From: Hymenoscyphus infarciens | Lineage: Eukaryota; Ascomycota; Leotiomycetes; Helotiales; Helotiaceae | Length of the DNA: 64,000 nt | Assembly: GCA_001414345.1 (NCBI GenBank) | Contig: LLCB01000124.1 | Location: 62,001-126,000, forward strand | Direction: 5' to 3' | In this document: in pieces, positions 1 through 11,935 of the stretch | How positions within the stretch are numbered: the first letter of the stretch is position 1 | How the letters are laid out: each line of letters starts with the position of its first letter | Translations under genes and position numbers: made by a program | Notes under the pieces: model-generated | What the model saw: only the letters and a program-made list of their open reading frames with translations | What the model was told of the DNA's origin: nothing | The model's database searches: none

Positions 1-1219
1 TCTCTGATCAAGTTGACGATCCATTTCTCACCCTCATCCTGGTTCAATCCCAATCTTGCGCTCAAATCTTTGATATCGATACGTTGGTGGATCTTGCAGT
101 AGCTCTCTGAGATGAGATGACGTGCGGCCTCAACGAAAGAGTCGGATGCGGCTACGAGGAAGAAATCGGAACGGAGAACCTCCTCAGCCTCGGAAAGCTT
201 CTTCTGTGCCTCCTCGAAATCGAAATCGATGTAGAGAGCCTTGATGAAATCCGTGACTGGGTCGCTATATTCATAGTTCTCCTGTCGTACAAACTTGATA
301 ATCTCCTTCAATTGCTTCTGGTATTGTCCAGTATTGCGTGTTCGGCTCCGGTTAGTGATGACAGCTGCGGTAAGATATCTAAGGATCCAAGGGCAGGCGG
401 TTTGGATGGTGTTGATGAATGGGGCGGAGAAGAAGAGCTCGCAGATGGTGTCGCGGGCTGGTTCGTAGTTGAAGAATGGGAAAAGAGCCCAGTGGATGAG
501 CCATGTGCGGTGAGTAAGTTGTGCGAGAGGGTTGTTGAAGAGTTTTGTGTCGATTGATTCCTTGACCTTGGTCACCTCCTCCATTGCTGCCTCCCAATTG
601 GTGGTGAGAATCTCGGATGCCAACTTTCCCCATGTTGCTGCTGAAACCTTGTCGTTATCGGTGGAGAGGACTCGGAATTGGTAGAGGAGTTCGGATGCGG
701 CAGCATAGTTTCCGCAGCTGTATTGGAAGTTTCCAAAGTCGTAGAGAACGTTGACCTCGTCAATAGTGACCTTGCTCCGTATTAGCGCCCTGCCACCACC
801 CCTCAATACAAACAACTCACATCGTGTTCCTTTTTCAAGAATTCCAAATTTGCCACCTTGTCACTTCGGAGTCCAGTAACAACGTCTTCTCTCCCAAGCA
901 AGTCGGTAATCTTCTCACTCTCATCCTGGTATTTCTCCAAACGATCCAAAACTTCCTGTCTCTTGGTCGCATATTCCTTTGGTGCTTCCGGGATACCCTC
1001 CATTTCACAATAAAGCGTCGCAACGTAATCCGTCATGTTTGTCTTCTTGAGGAGTTCGAATTTTGCCTTCGTGATGGTTGGAGAGCTCTCCTCATCTTGT
1101 TCATGTTCGACGAATTGCAAGAGGGGATATATTAAATGGCGATCGAGGTGGGTGACGAGTTTGGGGAGGAGGTCGTACTCTTTGGCGACATCTTCGGGGG
1201 TTCTGCTTGCGTCCGCCAT
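1..1219 (-). CDS. INT6: Eukaryotic translation initiation factor 3 subunit e (eIF3e/INT6), 3' end outside window
   Basis: The gene encodes a subunit of the cytoplasmic eIF3 complex that helps recruit the 40S ribosome. The start codon is at 1219 (protein begins [20 protein letters not shown]). Exon 1 is 821-1219 (133 codons), an intron of 50 bases lies at 771-820 (donor GTGAGT, acceptor AAG), and exon 2 starts at 770 and stays open to base 1. The N-terminal part matches the eIF3e N-terminal domain ([20 protein letters not shown], then [18 protein letters not shown]). Exon 2 carries [20 protein letters not shown] and, near the window edge, the start of the PCI region ([20 protein letters not shown]). 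The C-terminus lies beyond base 1. It is divergent from the mL49 gene with 409 bases between the starts, so a shared promoter region is likely. Family recognition is from memory of eIF3e sequences; I am confident. Confidence 0.93.
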
Positions 1220-1628
1220 GATTGCGAGTTGCGCAAGTTGTATGTCGGAGACTTGAAGAAGCTTGAAGACCTCGTCGTCGCGGGGGTTCTCTCCAAAATC
1301 TTTGTGTGCGGGCCAAAAAGCGGAAGTGGGGCTATATCTATTTTAGGTTAGCGCCCTTTTCTTGGATTTTGGCAGCCTCGCGAGGTCAAGAGAAAGTTCA
1401 AGGGTCAGATTACACCACACCAAGGAAGAGTCCATTGTGCTTGCTACAGGTTAGTTTTTTCCTGATCAATTCCAATCCTTCTTCTTACTTAACATATTGA
1501 CTGAGTTGAACCTTCCCCTAACTCGATTTTCTCTCCTTCCTCCTCTACGCCTCATCCTCCCCAAACCTTTCCACTAACCTCCTCACCAGAACAACCCACC
1601 CATTCTAAACCCTCATTCGATCCTCAAA
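1220..1628. promoter_or_regulatory. Divergent intergenic/promoter region between eIF3e and mL49
   Basis: These 409 bases separate two start codons facing away from each other and hold no convincing coding region. The right half is pyrimidine-rich (CTTCCTCC and TCTCCTTCCTCC runs near 1520-1560), which is common just upstream of fungal starts. A shared bidirectional promoter for two translation-related genes is inferred from position only. Confidence 0.5.
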
Positions 1629-2368
1629 ATGTCCCTCCACTTCCTCCAACCCCGAGCTCTCCCCCGCGCCTCAACAATCCGTCAATTCCTCCGCTACTCC
1701 TCCACCAGCGCCCCAAAACCATACCAAGTCCTCCTCAGTCCTTCAAATCAACTCCCTGTCTACCAACAAACAAAACGAGGAGGAAACAAGCTACAAACCA
1801 AGATTAAGAACATCACAGGCGATATCCAGAAATTGAGGACGGATTTGCAGAAGTTGTTGGAGGTGGAGGACGAAAAGGAGGTGCAGATTAAGGCGGTGGT
1901 TGAGGGGCAGATTATTGTGAAGGTATGTTTAGGATTTTCTTTTCTTTTTAGGGGGTTTGAAGGAAGAGGAAGTGGTTGGAGTAGTTGGATTGGAAGGAAG
2001 AGGGTGGTTGAGTGGGTATGTGTACCAAATCGGGCCGCTGCCGACCACGAGAGAGGAAGGGAATCTGGAACATTGGGACGACATCCCAAACTACGTCTTG
2101 AGTTATTTTATCGATTGGCACACTCGGCTAGCTTGGCTAGCATAAGCTTCAGCTTAGTTGAGCAACGTCTCTTGTGGTTTCAACGCTTCCCAGAATTCCG
2201 CCTTCTCCACTCTCAGTATCCTATCTCGCCCTTTTCTTTCCTTCTGCCTCAAAGACCATAGAATTGACCGGTCACTAATTTCATAACCAGGGCCACAAAA
2301 GATTCGAGATCAACAAATACTTTGAAGAAAACAATATAGGAGTTAAGCAAGCGATAGACACGTTATAA
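1629..2368 (+). CDS. IMG2: Mitochondrial large ribosomal subunit protein mL49 (IMG2 family)
   Basis: This is a component of the mitochondrial 54S ribosomal subunit. Exon 1 is 1629-1922 (98 codons), the intron is 1923-2290 (donor GTATGT, branch-like CTAAT, acceptor CCAG) and exon 2 is 2291-2368, giving 123 residues. The N-terminus (MSLHFLQPRALPRASTIRQF) is rich in Arg/Ser/Leu and lacks acidic residues, as expected of a mitochondrial presequence. The family core follows: YQVLLSPSNQLPVYQQTKRG, a basic stretch, then VEGQIIVK joined across the intron to GHKRFEINKYFEE. Reading through the intron gives an unrelated 210-residue frame, which I reject because the spliced frame restores the conserved GHK...F..FEE ending. 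The 368-base intron is long for this genome, where other introns are 50-80 bases. Confidence 0.88.
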
Positions 2369-2990
2369 TCTCGACGGGACATATGAAAAGAAGTGTATGA
2401 TAAGATATCACCGGTTGGGAGATAGTGAAATTCTCAGGGTTTAATTGGGATTTCAATGTATAGTATTACTTGTACTCTTATGAAATGTACAATTACATAC
2501 CATTCGGAGCGTGGAGCTTGAAATATTAAGGGGTAGGTATAAATTTTTTAGTTTCGCACTATCTAATCGTTGCAACTTTGAGGGTCTCCAACTACAAAAA
2601 CGCTGAAAAGTTCAACCTTCCAACGACTCACATAGAGTAGCCAAACTTAATTCCCCACCAAACAGAGGATACAAACCACCCCGCTTCTTGCCTTGTCTAT
2701 ACACCATAACAATCTTCTATCTTTCCCCTTGCTGTTTCCCCTCCTCAAAGTCACAGCGAGTTCCTTATTCAATGGATCTTTTACCATTGCTAGAGACTGG
2801 ATGAGAGAGACGAAAGCAAAAAGGACGATGAAGAGGAACAGAACTGCTACCCGTCCCAGCTCCCGCTCCCACGTCCGCCACTGACCCACTTTCGCTTCTT
2901 CACACCATGAGAATTTCTAAAACACACCTTGAGTGAAAACCCTACATCGACAAGAAGAAAAATTTCGACAGCAACACTCTGTCGACCCCT
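2369..2990. other. Intergenic region, no convincing gene
   Basis: This holds the 3' flank of mL49 and then sequence between it and the gene remnant to the right. A minus-strand frame at 2647-2889 contains a hydrophobic run (VAVLFLFIVLFAFVSLIQSL) but has no similarity I recognise and no start or intron support. It may be part of the 3' flank of the remnant at 2994-3345. Confidence 0.4.
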
Positions 2991-2993
2991 TGT

Positions 2994-3345
2994 TTACGGG
3001 ATTTTCGACTCGCTCATCTCTCTTCTCCACCAAGTTTCTACAACAGACTTCCAAACCTGTGAGCTGGCAATGATACTTCTGAATTGGGATCTCGTGTCGC
3101 CCTGGACATCTAGTTTGTTTAAAAGTCGATTTTCTATTACGAGGTCTGGTCTTGTCACTGTAGAGTGTTTTGCACCTTTCTTCCTCCCTTTCCTACTAGT
3201 AGTAGACGACACAACCTCGTACTCGCCCTTTAGGTTCTTGACTTCTAGTCTTCTCGCTATTTGTTCTCTTTCCCATGTCTGGTTTGCTTCATTGCCTAAA
3301 ACTTCCTCATGGACAGGTTCTGATTTGCCACTCGATGTTATCTAA
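2994..3345 (-). pseudogene. C-terminal remnant of an unrecognised gene, truncated at the AT-rich block
   Basis: A minus-strand frame of about 116 codons runs from just inside the AT-rich boundary to a stop at 2994-2996. It starts after an in-frame TAG near 3346 and encodes ITSSGKSEPVHEEVLG..., then WEREQIARRLEVKNLKGEYE, a basic patch SRKGRKKGAKHST, and SQVWKSVVETWWRREMSESK. Codon use and charged, helix-like composition look like real protein, unlike the opposite-strand frame. No upstream exon is visible because the adjacent sequence is RIP-mutated. The frame may continue through a GTAAAC donor at its end to an exon encoding PNSHGVKKRKWV. I do not recognise the family. It is either the broken end of a gene disrupted by the repeat block or the last exon of a degraded gene. 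Confidence 0.4.
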
Positions 3346-3349
3346 CGAG

Positions 3350-6300
3350 TAGAGGTTTTTTTATATATATTTTTTTTGTTTTTTTTCTAATCAATAGTCT
3401 ATTTATCCGCTCTAGTGGATATGTAGACGTACTATTTAGGTTTAGTTTATAAATATAGTTACGAGCTATTAGCTCTATATCTAGGGCTAATAAAAGAAAG
3501 ATAAAAGAGACCTAAATAATAAAACAAATTAAATTAATCTAAACTCTAAGTATAACCTCTATCTTAACCTCGCCTTTCGATTCTATATATATTATATTAT
3601 AAAAAATAATAGCTCTCTTAGAAACTTAGTTAGTATAGATAATAATAGTCTTAAAGTACTACTCTAGCCGTTCTCTCTTATAGTATCTCTTCTTTATAAA
3701 AGTAAATAAGAGTAAGTATAAACTATATATTAGTCTAAAAGACTACTTATAAGTATAAATAAGACTAGTTTTAGCATAAGTTTACTATCTAAAAGAAAGA
3801 CTTTAGTATTACTAGCGTACTCTACTTCTATATATTTAAGATATAAATCTTTAAAGTCTTTATAGTCTTTAAGTATATATATATAATAGTTTAATATAAT
3901 TAGTTATATTTATACTATAGATCTTCTTTTTTATTAATTTTATATAGTTATCTATTTAAGCTAATCTTCTTAGTCTTTAACTAGAATAATACTAATAATT
4001 CAGCTTTTATAAGGTTTTAGTATAGTTGTTAAGTATAGTAAAATAGTAATATCTCTTCTTTTATCTATCTTTTCTTATATAGTATATTAGTATTCTTAAT
4101 ATCTTACTTTTATTACTAGAGAGACTTAGCTACTAAGTTAATTATTCTTTTATAAAAGAATAAGAGCTATAAAAGCTATATTATATACTACTCTAGAGTA
4201 TTAGATAACTTTTTCTTCTTATTCCTTTTTAATAGCTAACTAGTAGCTTATTTTATAAGCTTATTAGCTTTTTTATTATCTAAGACTTCTATATATATTA
4301 TAATCTATTAAATCGTTACTTCTACGTTCTTCCTTTTTAAGATACTATATAGCTAGTATATCTTTTTTAGAATAAATTACTTAGACTTGTATCTAGGTCT
4401 TATAGATAATATAATAGTAGTTTAGTTATTAGAAAAGATAATAAGTTTTTTTACTACTTTTCCTTCTTTATTAGCTATACTAAGTACTATCTAGATACTA
4501 ATTAGTTTAATATTAGCTTTATACGTCTACTCTCTATATAGTTTCTTTTTAGCTATGCTAAATCTATTATTAATATCGCTTCTATTTATAAAGACTTAAA
4601 TATATATAAAGTAAGATTATTTCTAAGTCTTATTATATTCTTTTATAGCTATTTTAATATCTAAAGCTATTTAAATATTAGATAGAGACTACTATAGTTT
4701 AGTAATAATTATAATCTTCTTCTTAATTCTTTTTTATTATTATTATCTAATTATTATTTATACTTTATACCTAGTTCTTAAAAAGAGAAGAGTAAGCTAA
4801 ATTATTACTAATAGTTTCTCTTTTTTAAAGTATTATAATATCTCTATATAAATAGATAATACTTTAATTTAGCTTATAGAAATTCTACTAGTATAATCTA
4901 ACTAAATATTAATTAAAAGGAAATCTATTTAGCTTTAATAACTACTACTAGAGTTTAGAAAGCTCTAGTTATTATATATAGTATATTCTTTTAAAAGATA
5001 TTTAGTATTTAGATTATCTTCTTCTAGTAGATCTTTCTCTCTTATATTATTAAGTTTAATATCTACTATATTAAGCTAGTAAATAGAATTTATATTATAA
5101 TAATTACTTTTATAAGTATAATTATATTACTTATTAATACTCTCTATATTAATCTTACTATACTACTTAGTATCTAGATTAACTTCTTAATCTTAACTTT
5201 AATATATTTTATATATTTTATATTATTTAGCTTAGAGTCTAATTAGAATAACTTCTAAATATTAGATATAAGATAAAGCTTTAATAATTCTACTCTATCT
5301 TAGATTAATAGACTAGGATTTATTATTAATATATCTTTTATCTCTCTTATAAATAAATTAGATAAGTTTATACTTAGTAGAAGTAAATAGAGAGACGTGT
5401 TTCTAGGCCTAGTCGTTAGCTTTATAATATATAATCTCTAGCTTTTAGATTATAGACTCTATTAATAATAATAATATAGCCTTTTATAAGAAAGTATATA
5501 TTATTAATATATCTTATTAATATATCTTATAGATAAATAGTAAGCTTTTACTAATATTAATAAGATCTATATTATAGAAGATATATAGAATAGAGAATAG
5601 AGAGAAGCTTTAGAGAATACTAGTCGATATATTATATATATTACTTATATTCTTAAATAGCTTAATCTAGGTAGTTCTCTTTATAAAATAGCTAGATATC
5701 TAATAAATAACTACTAGAAGTAGGTCTCTATATAGTACTAGATTCTTTTAGTAAGTACTAAGTCTATAATCTTATTTATAGTATTAATAAAAGTAATAGA
5801 GTAGTAGAATTTAGACTTAGTATACGTCTCTTTTCTAGGCTTAGATAGAAGAACTATAATAGACCTTTTGAAGCTCTTAGAGTAATACTAAAGTTTTATA
5901 GACTTATTAAAGATATTAGTACGATATAAGATAAGAATACTAGTTATTTATCTAATAACGTTTCTTATATTACTACTCTTACTTTATAGTCTTAAATAAG
6001 AGTCTATAGCTCTTTAGAAGAGTAATATAGATAGAAGTAGATATCTAAGAAGCCTAGTTTAGAAGAGAATAAGAGTAGAGATTTAAGTAACTAGTCTCTT
6101 ATACTTCGAAAGTAAATATAGTACTTTTAATCTCGATTTTTATAACTAAGTTTCTAAGAGCTCTATTCTCTACTACTAGTAGTAAATAATCTTTTTTCTT
6201 TCTTTAAAATATAATAGAGAGTAGAAGTAATAAACTTAGATAGCGAGATTACTAGTAATATATTAAAAAAGTTAATAATATTTATTATATTATATTAACT

Positions 6301-6864
6301 AATCTAATTAATACTAGATTTCTAAGAATAACTAATACTATATTAATAATTAATAATAATAAAAATAATTAAACTAGAGAATAATAGTTCTTTAGTCTAA
6401 GAGCTAATAGAGTACTTAATCTTACTCTCTTCTAAAAACAAAGCTAATATTATATAATCTAAATATTAAAATAGTAAATTAGAATTCTCTATAACTCTAA
6501 GAAATTACTTATCTTATTATAAGTTCTTTCTTCTAACTTAAGATTTCTATTTTCAATAGAAACTTTTTCTAAAATTTAATATAAATATAATAAAATAGAT
6601 TTTATAAAAAGAAGATAGAAGTTATATAATATCTATTTTATATTTATAAGATATTAGTATTAGTATTAGTATTTAAACTCTAATCTTTATTAATATTAAT
6701 ACTTATTAATTTTAGAATACTAGGATAATAAGAATTATATTAGAGAGAAGTAATCTAATAATTATAAATAAAAATGTTATAAATAATATTATATATATTA
6801 TAATATATATATTAAAGATTATATATAGAATAGTATAGAAGTTTAAGTACTAGAGAAATAACGA
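3350..6864. repeat. RIP-mutated AT-rich DNA, element not classified
   Basis: Composition switches abruptly at about 3350 to AT-rich sequence in which CpA and TpG are almost absent while CpT, CpC and some CpG persist; for example, 4141-4200 has neither CA nor TG. No open frame longer than a few dozen codons survives. I could not match any transposon protein here, unlike the LTR elements to the right. This is probably one or more old repeats saturated by RIP, but the class is undetermined. Confidence 0.6.
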
Positions 6865-6869
6865 AATCT

Positions 6870-7346
6870 TATAATAGTATACTATTCTAGATTATTATAT
6901 AATAGCACTATTCTAAATTATTAGTATTCGTAAAACTGCCGATACCTCTAAGTAGTGCTAATACCTCTAATACCTCTAGGGCTGAGATTACGAATAACCG
7001 ATACTTATACGAGCAAAGTGTTAAAGGTATTAATATCCGACATTTATATATAGAAAGGATTAAGGTTTAGATATTATATGTTTAGCTTTCTAAAGAATCA
7101 GAGGTTATATATTTAGCTTTTTAGCTCTTATTATTTAGTATTAGCTATATTAGGTAGGGCTCGGTTATTATTATTATTAGAACTTAGAAGCTTCTAACCT
7201 TCTTATATATAGACGTTTATATTTAGTATAGTAGAGAGATAGTTATTATTTTCTTCTATATTAGTACCTAGTATCTATATACGTTATTCTACTATACGTA
7301 CTCCTATATGCCTCTACTATAGTTATATATATTTCGTACTATTATA
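6870..7346 (+). repeat. 5' LTR of element E
   Basis: This copy is 477 bases, bounded by TATAATAG and CTATTATA, and matches 11936-12412 along its whole length with scattered transition differences. It retains a few more unmutated sites (CGATACC, CGACATT) than the 3' copy. The AATCT target duplication lies directly to its left. Confidence 0.9.
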
Positions 7347-7679
7347 AAAAAATAATAACTCTTCTTCGCCGGTGACAGCCTTAATAATATCTCTTTTCGA
7401 GCTTATCGCTGCTCCTTATTTAAAAGTCGATTTATACTTAATTTAGAATATCACAACGATATCCTTATATAGCTAGGTAATTAGAGACTACCTAGATAGC
7501 TAGTAATAGTAGAGTTTATTATCTATATAGACAGCTGGTGTAAATCGTGTTTTAGTACACGTTAAGGGATTAGAATACGCTGAGTATTTCCTAAGAGTCC
7601 TAATAACTCTAGATTTAGTGAATAAGCTGACTTATAATCGTTATCTAGAAGGCTTCTGAATCTAATCTTACCCCCCCCC

Positions 7680-7970
7680 CTAAATCGGCATCTTCGAAAT
7701 ATCGAACCTAGTTCTGCCACGAGGCGTTGAACGACCTTCTAGGGCCACCCCCCTTTCTGAAAGCCGCCCGAATAGCACCCGCACACTAAGATCTAGAAGA
7801 TCCCGACGAAACAACGGTTGAAGAGATCAGCGGGACTTCTTAAATGCGGACCAGATGCGGTCGGTTATACAAGCTTTAGAAGCAGAGAATCAAGAAACAA
7901 GGAATCGGCTAGCCGAGCTAGAAAGACGGATAAGCGATCTCATAATACAAGGTCCTCCCTTTTAGACTCT
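7680..7970 (+). pseudogene. gag remnant of element E in a patch that escaped RIP
   Basis: This stretch keeps normal GC content and abundant CpA/TpG, in contrast to everything around it. From about 7822 a forward frame encodes a basic/acidic coiled-coil segment, from ATG 7855 reading MRSVIQALEAENQETRNRLA and on to ISDLIIQGPP before a stop near 7965. This position after the 5' LTR and leader is where gag starts. The related elements A and C have homologous sequence on the minus strand (for example around 38430-38490). It is only the N-terminal part of gag; the rest is missing at the deletion junction. Confidence 0.6.
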
Positions 7971-7984
7971 ATAACAGCCCCGCT

Positions 7985-10450
7985 ACCTATCAACGTTATA
8001 TAAACAACGTCTTAATCGATTATCTAGATAACTTCTATATCGCCTACTTAGACAACATTTTAATTTATTTAGATACTATTAAAGAATATAAGGAATAGGT
8101 TAGGAAGGTTCTAAATCGGCTCTAAGAAGTAGAACTCTAGATAGATATTAAGAAAAGCGAATTTAGTATTACTAGAGTTAAATACTTAGGATTTATCTTA
8201 ACTATAAAAGGACTCGAAGTTAACTCTAAAAAAGTAGAGCCTTTATAAAACTAGGTCTAATCTAACACTATAATAGGTATAAAGTCTTATCTAAGGTTTA
8301 TAGGATTCTATAAATAATTTATTAAAGGTTATACTAAAATCGCTAAACCTCTAACCACGATAACACACTCTATAAAGCTATTTCTATAAACACCTGAATA
8401 TAACAAAGCCTTTAAAGCACTAAGAACCTAGCTACTTACTATATAAACTTTATACCACTTCGACCTCGATTATAATATAAAGGTAGAAATAGACTTCTTA
8501 GAAGAAGTAATAATAAGTATATTCTTATAATAATATAATAGCCTTTAGTACCTTATTAGGTTCTACTTACACGTTCTAGTCAGCTATAAATTAAACTAAG
8601 AGATCTATAACAAAGAGCTATCTACTATTATAGAAGCTTTTAAAAAATAGCGCCTTAAACTTATATTATATTAGAAGTATATTAATATATATTTAAATTA
8701 TAGATTATTAGAATACTTTATAATAACTAAGCTACTTATAGCTAAGTAAGTCTAATAGATAGAGTTTCTATTAGACTTTAACTTCTAGATCTAATTCACG
8801 TCTAAGAAGAGTAATTAAAAAGTAGATATATTAACCTAATATAAGTAAGACCTAAAAACCTATAATTAAGCTAAAGTAGATAGCTACTTATATACCCTTT
8901 TAACACCTAATCGTTTAGACCTCTAAATTAACACTAAACTTACTTAGACCTTTTTATAAGAATAGTCTACCTCTCTTAATATAATTTAGTTAGACGATAT
9001 TCTAAGAATAAGTTTAGATATAATTTAAAAGTTAAAGAAAGATAACCTATACTCCTTTTAAAAAGAACGTTATTAACTTCTAGACAGATACTACCTCTTA
9101 TTAGATAATTTACTACTCTTTAAGAATCAACTTTATATTTAAAAGAACACTAAACTCTATATAAAACTAATCTAAGAAGTCTATAACTAAGTATCTAGTA
9201 CTTACCTAAGTATAAAAAAGATATACTAGTTATTAGTATAATACTACTACTAGACTAGAATGTTTTTAGATTATAAGAGGTATATAGGGAATTATTAAGT
9301 CTATAAATACTTCTATCCTTGATAAAATAAGTAATAAGGCTTTCTTTACTCTCTACTTATACCTAACTATTCTATATAACATTTATATATAGACTTTAAA
9401 TTATTCCTAAAAGATAAACATAGATTTAATACTATATTAGTATTTATTAACTAACTTAGAAAGGATTTAGTATTAATACTCTATTACTTAACTATAGACG
9501 TTAAAAGACTAGCTAAACTTTTTATTTAATAGATTTACTATTTTAGCTACTACCTTAAATCAATTACATCTAATTAAAAACCTTAATTTATATTATTATT
9601 TTAGACTAAATTTTATTAAATAATTAGTATTAAGCTTAAGCTTAGTACTACCTACTATAAATAAATAGATAGATAAATAGAGATAATAAACCAATATATT
9701 AATTAAAGACTAAGGCTCTTTATAACCTACTATTAAGATAATTAAAGCGAATTAATCCCTCTAATAGATAGAATATAAATAATACTTCTATACTCATCTA
9801 TTAGTATAACCCCTTATTAGCTTAAGTTTAGACTCGACCTAAAGACTTTATAGGACTAGAATACGCTAAAGACTTCTATTCTCTAGGAATAACTTAACTA
9901 TAATAAGGTAGTAAAAGTAGCCTAATATATATACTCTACTTAAGAGATAGCTAAAGACAATATAGATAAGGCTTAGAAAAAGATAGAGGATAGTATAAAT
10001 TAATACTAAAGAGCTATTAACTAGGATATTAGAGACAAAGTCTACTTATCTACTAAGAATCTTAAGATAAATCGTCTTAGCTAAAAGCTTACTAAATAGT
10101 AGATAGGACCTTTTAAAATACTAAAACGTATAAGACACTTCTATAAGCTAAAACTTCCTAAAAGCTTATTAATTTATAATGTTTTCGCCTCTAATATACT
10201 TTTAAAGGATCTAAACACCCCTCTACTAGGATAAGAGGCTCTAGAGCCTCTACTAGACATTATTAAAGGTATATAAGAATAGGAGGTATAAGAAATAGTT
10301 AGTAGTAGACTTTTTAAAAGATAGCTATAGTACTAGATAAAATAGGTTAGATATAATTTAGATCCTACTTAGTATTCTATAGACAATTTTCAGGGTTTAC
10401 TATATCGTTTAAGAGACTTTTATACTAAATATCTAGAAGAGCTAGGACTA
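7985..10450 (+). pseudogene. Ty3/Gypsy pol remnant (partial RT, RNase H, integrase, chromodomain) in element E
   Basis: Forward-frame remnants are recognisable through stops created by C-to-T changes. Around 7990-8220 lie YINNVLIDYLDNFYIAYLDN, then ILIY, IKKSEF and VKYLGF, typical of the RT palm; the second catalytic Asp of YLDD reads Asn. Around 9380-9530 lie IDFKLFLKDKHRF and FIN.LRKDLV, typical of the integrase core. Around 10310-10440 lies SRLF..YN.DPT.YSIDNFQG, typical of the chromodomain-like C-terminus. The protease and N-terminal RT are absent. Family level is secure; no function remains. Confidence 0.85.
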
Positions 10451-11935
10451 CCTCAACATCTCTCTAAATAGCTTAATATATAAGAATTAGATAAGAATTA
10501 AGTAAAAGAGTTAATTTATAATATTAATACTCTCTAATTCTAGTCACTCTCGATAAGGAACTTATAATAAAAACCTAAGATAAAACACTAACTAGTAGAA
10601 ATGTTTAAAATTAATAAAGTAAAGAACTAAGACTAAGTCACTACTAAAACAGGGCCTACTAACCCTCTCTAGGCTATAGCCTCTTCTTCCTCCGACTTAT
10701 TATCCTCCTCCTTACCCTTCTAAGTATAAGAAGCCTAAATCGGCTCTTCCTCTACTACCTCCTCCTTATAGGGACGCTTCTTATCTCGGCGACCTTCTAT
10801 AACTAGCTTTAAGAGAGACGTCTATAAACTCTTTAGATAGGCCTTAAAGAGGACCTGAACCTAGGTTTAGATAGAGGTCCTACCTTCTATAGTATAGTAT
10901 AAAGACTATTAAATATTAGTAACCGAAACCGCTCTAATAAGTAAGAGGTACTTATAGTAACCTTAGCGCGAAGTGTCTAAGTCTTCTCTAAGAGAGCGAA
11001 CTATACCTCTAAACTATTCTTTAGTACCTTTATACTAGTAATAACTAATACCTTATCTAAGGCCTTTATAGCCTTCTTAACCTCCCCCTTCTCCTTCTTA
11101 TCTTAAAGCTTACTAAACTCCTTCCTAATAAACTATAGCAACTACCTAAGTTAGAACGAATTCGGTATATATTTAAGATTAAACTTACTAGGATATATAT
11201 AGTATTCTACTCTATATAGTACCTATACTTCTTTGACTTTAGCTTCTTAAAAGCGTATATATAATCTCTATTCTAAGATTTTACCTAAAGGTACTAAACG
11301 TAGTAGACTTAGTAGGTAGCTAGAAGTATACTAGAAGGATATAGAAGAGGCATTTTACTATATTAGATTAGCCTCGAATTAGGTCCGATTAAGAAGAGAA
11401 GAACTTACTTTTATATATATATATATATAATATATATATATATTCTAAGAGACAAGTTAGTATATAAGAATATACCTAATCAAAAGGTATTCTTACTATT
11501 TATATTATTTAGATAAAAAGAAAAGAAGAAGAGAAGTTAGAATTAGAGAAAAGTCGCCTACTAATATACTACTTATAATAATAGCTATTACTTTATAATT
11601 ATTATTTATTACTTAATAATTACTATTATAATATATAATAATAGTAAGAACATAATAACTCTATAGTAGTATACTACTTTCTACCTACTAGTTAATTATC
11701 AGCTTCTCTTCTATTTATATCCTATTATTATATAGTATATAGTAGTAAATAAAGAGTAATTAGCTCTTAAATAATAATACTACTAGCTACCGACCCTACC
11801 TCGACTACTAGATACTATAATAGTAAGATAAGTTATATTCTTTATAATAAAAAGACAAATAATACTCTAATTAACCTAATACTATACCGATCGCTAACCA
11901 AAGACTCGAGATAAGTCTTTTTAAAGAAGAGAGGA

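Noticed and set aside
1629..2261. Unspliced 210-residue mL49 frame
   Set aside because: Splicing at 1923/2290 restores the conserved family C-terminus; the read-through part has no similarity to it.
2929..3345. 138-codon plus-strand frame opposite the gene remnant
   Set aside because: It has no ATG start (opens at TTG) and low-complexity hydrophobic composition; the minus-strand frame has far more protein-like content.
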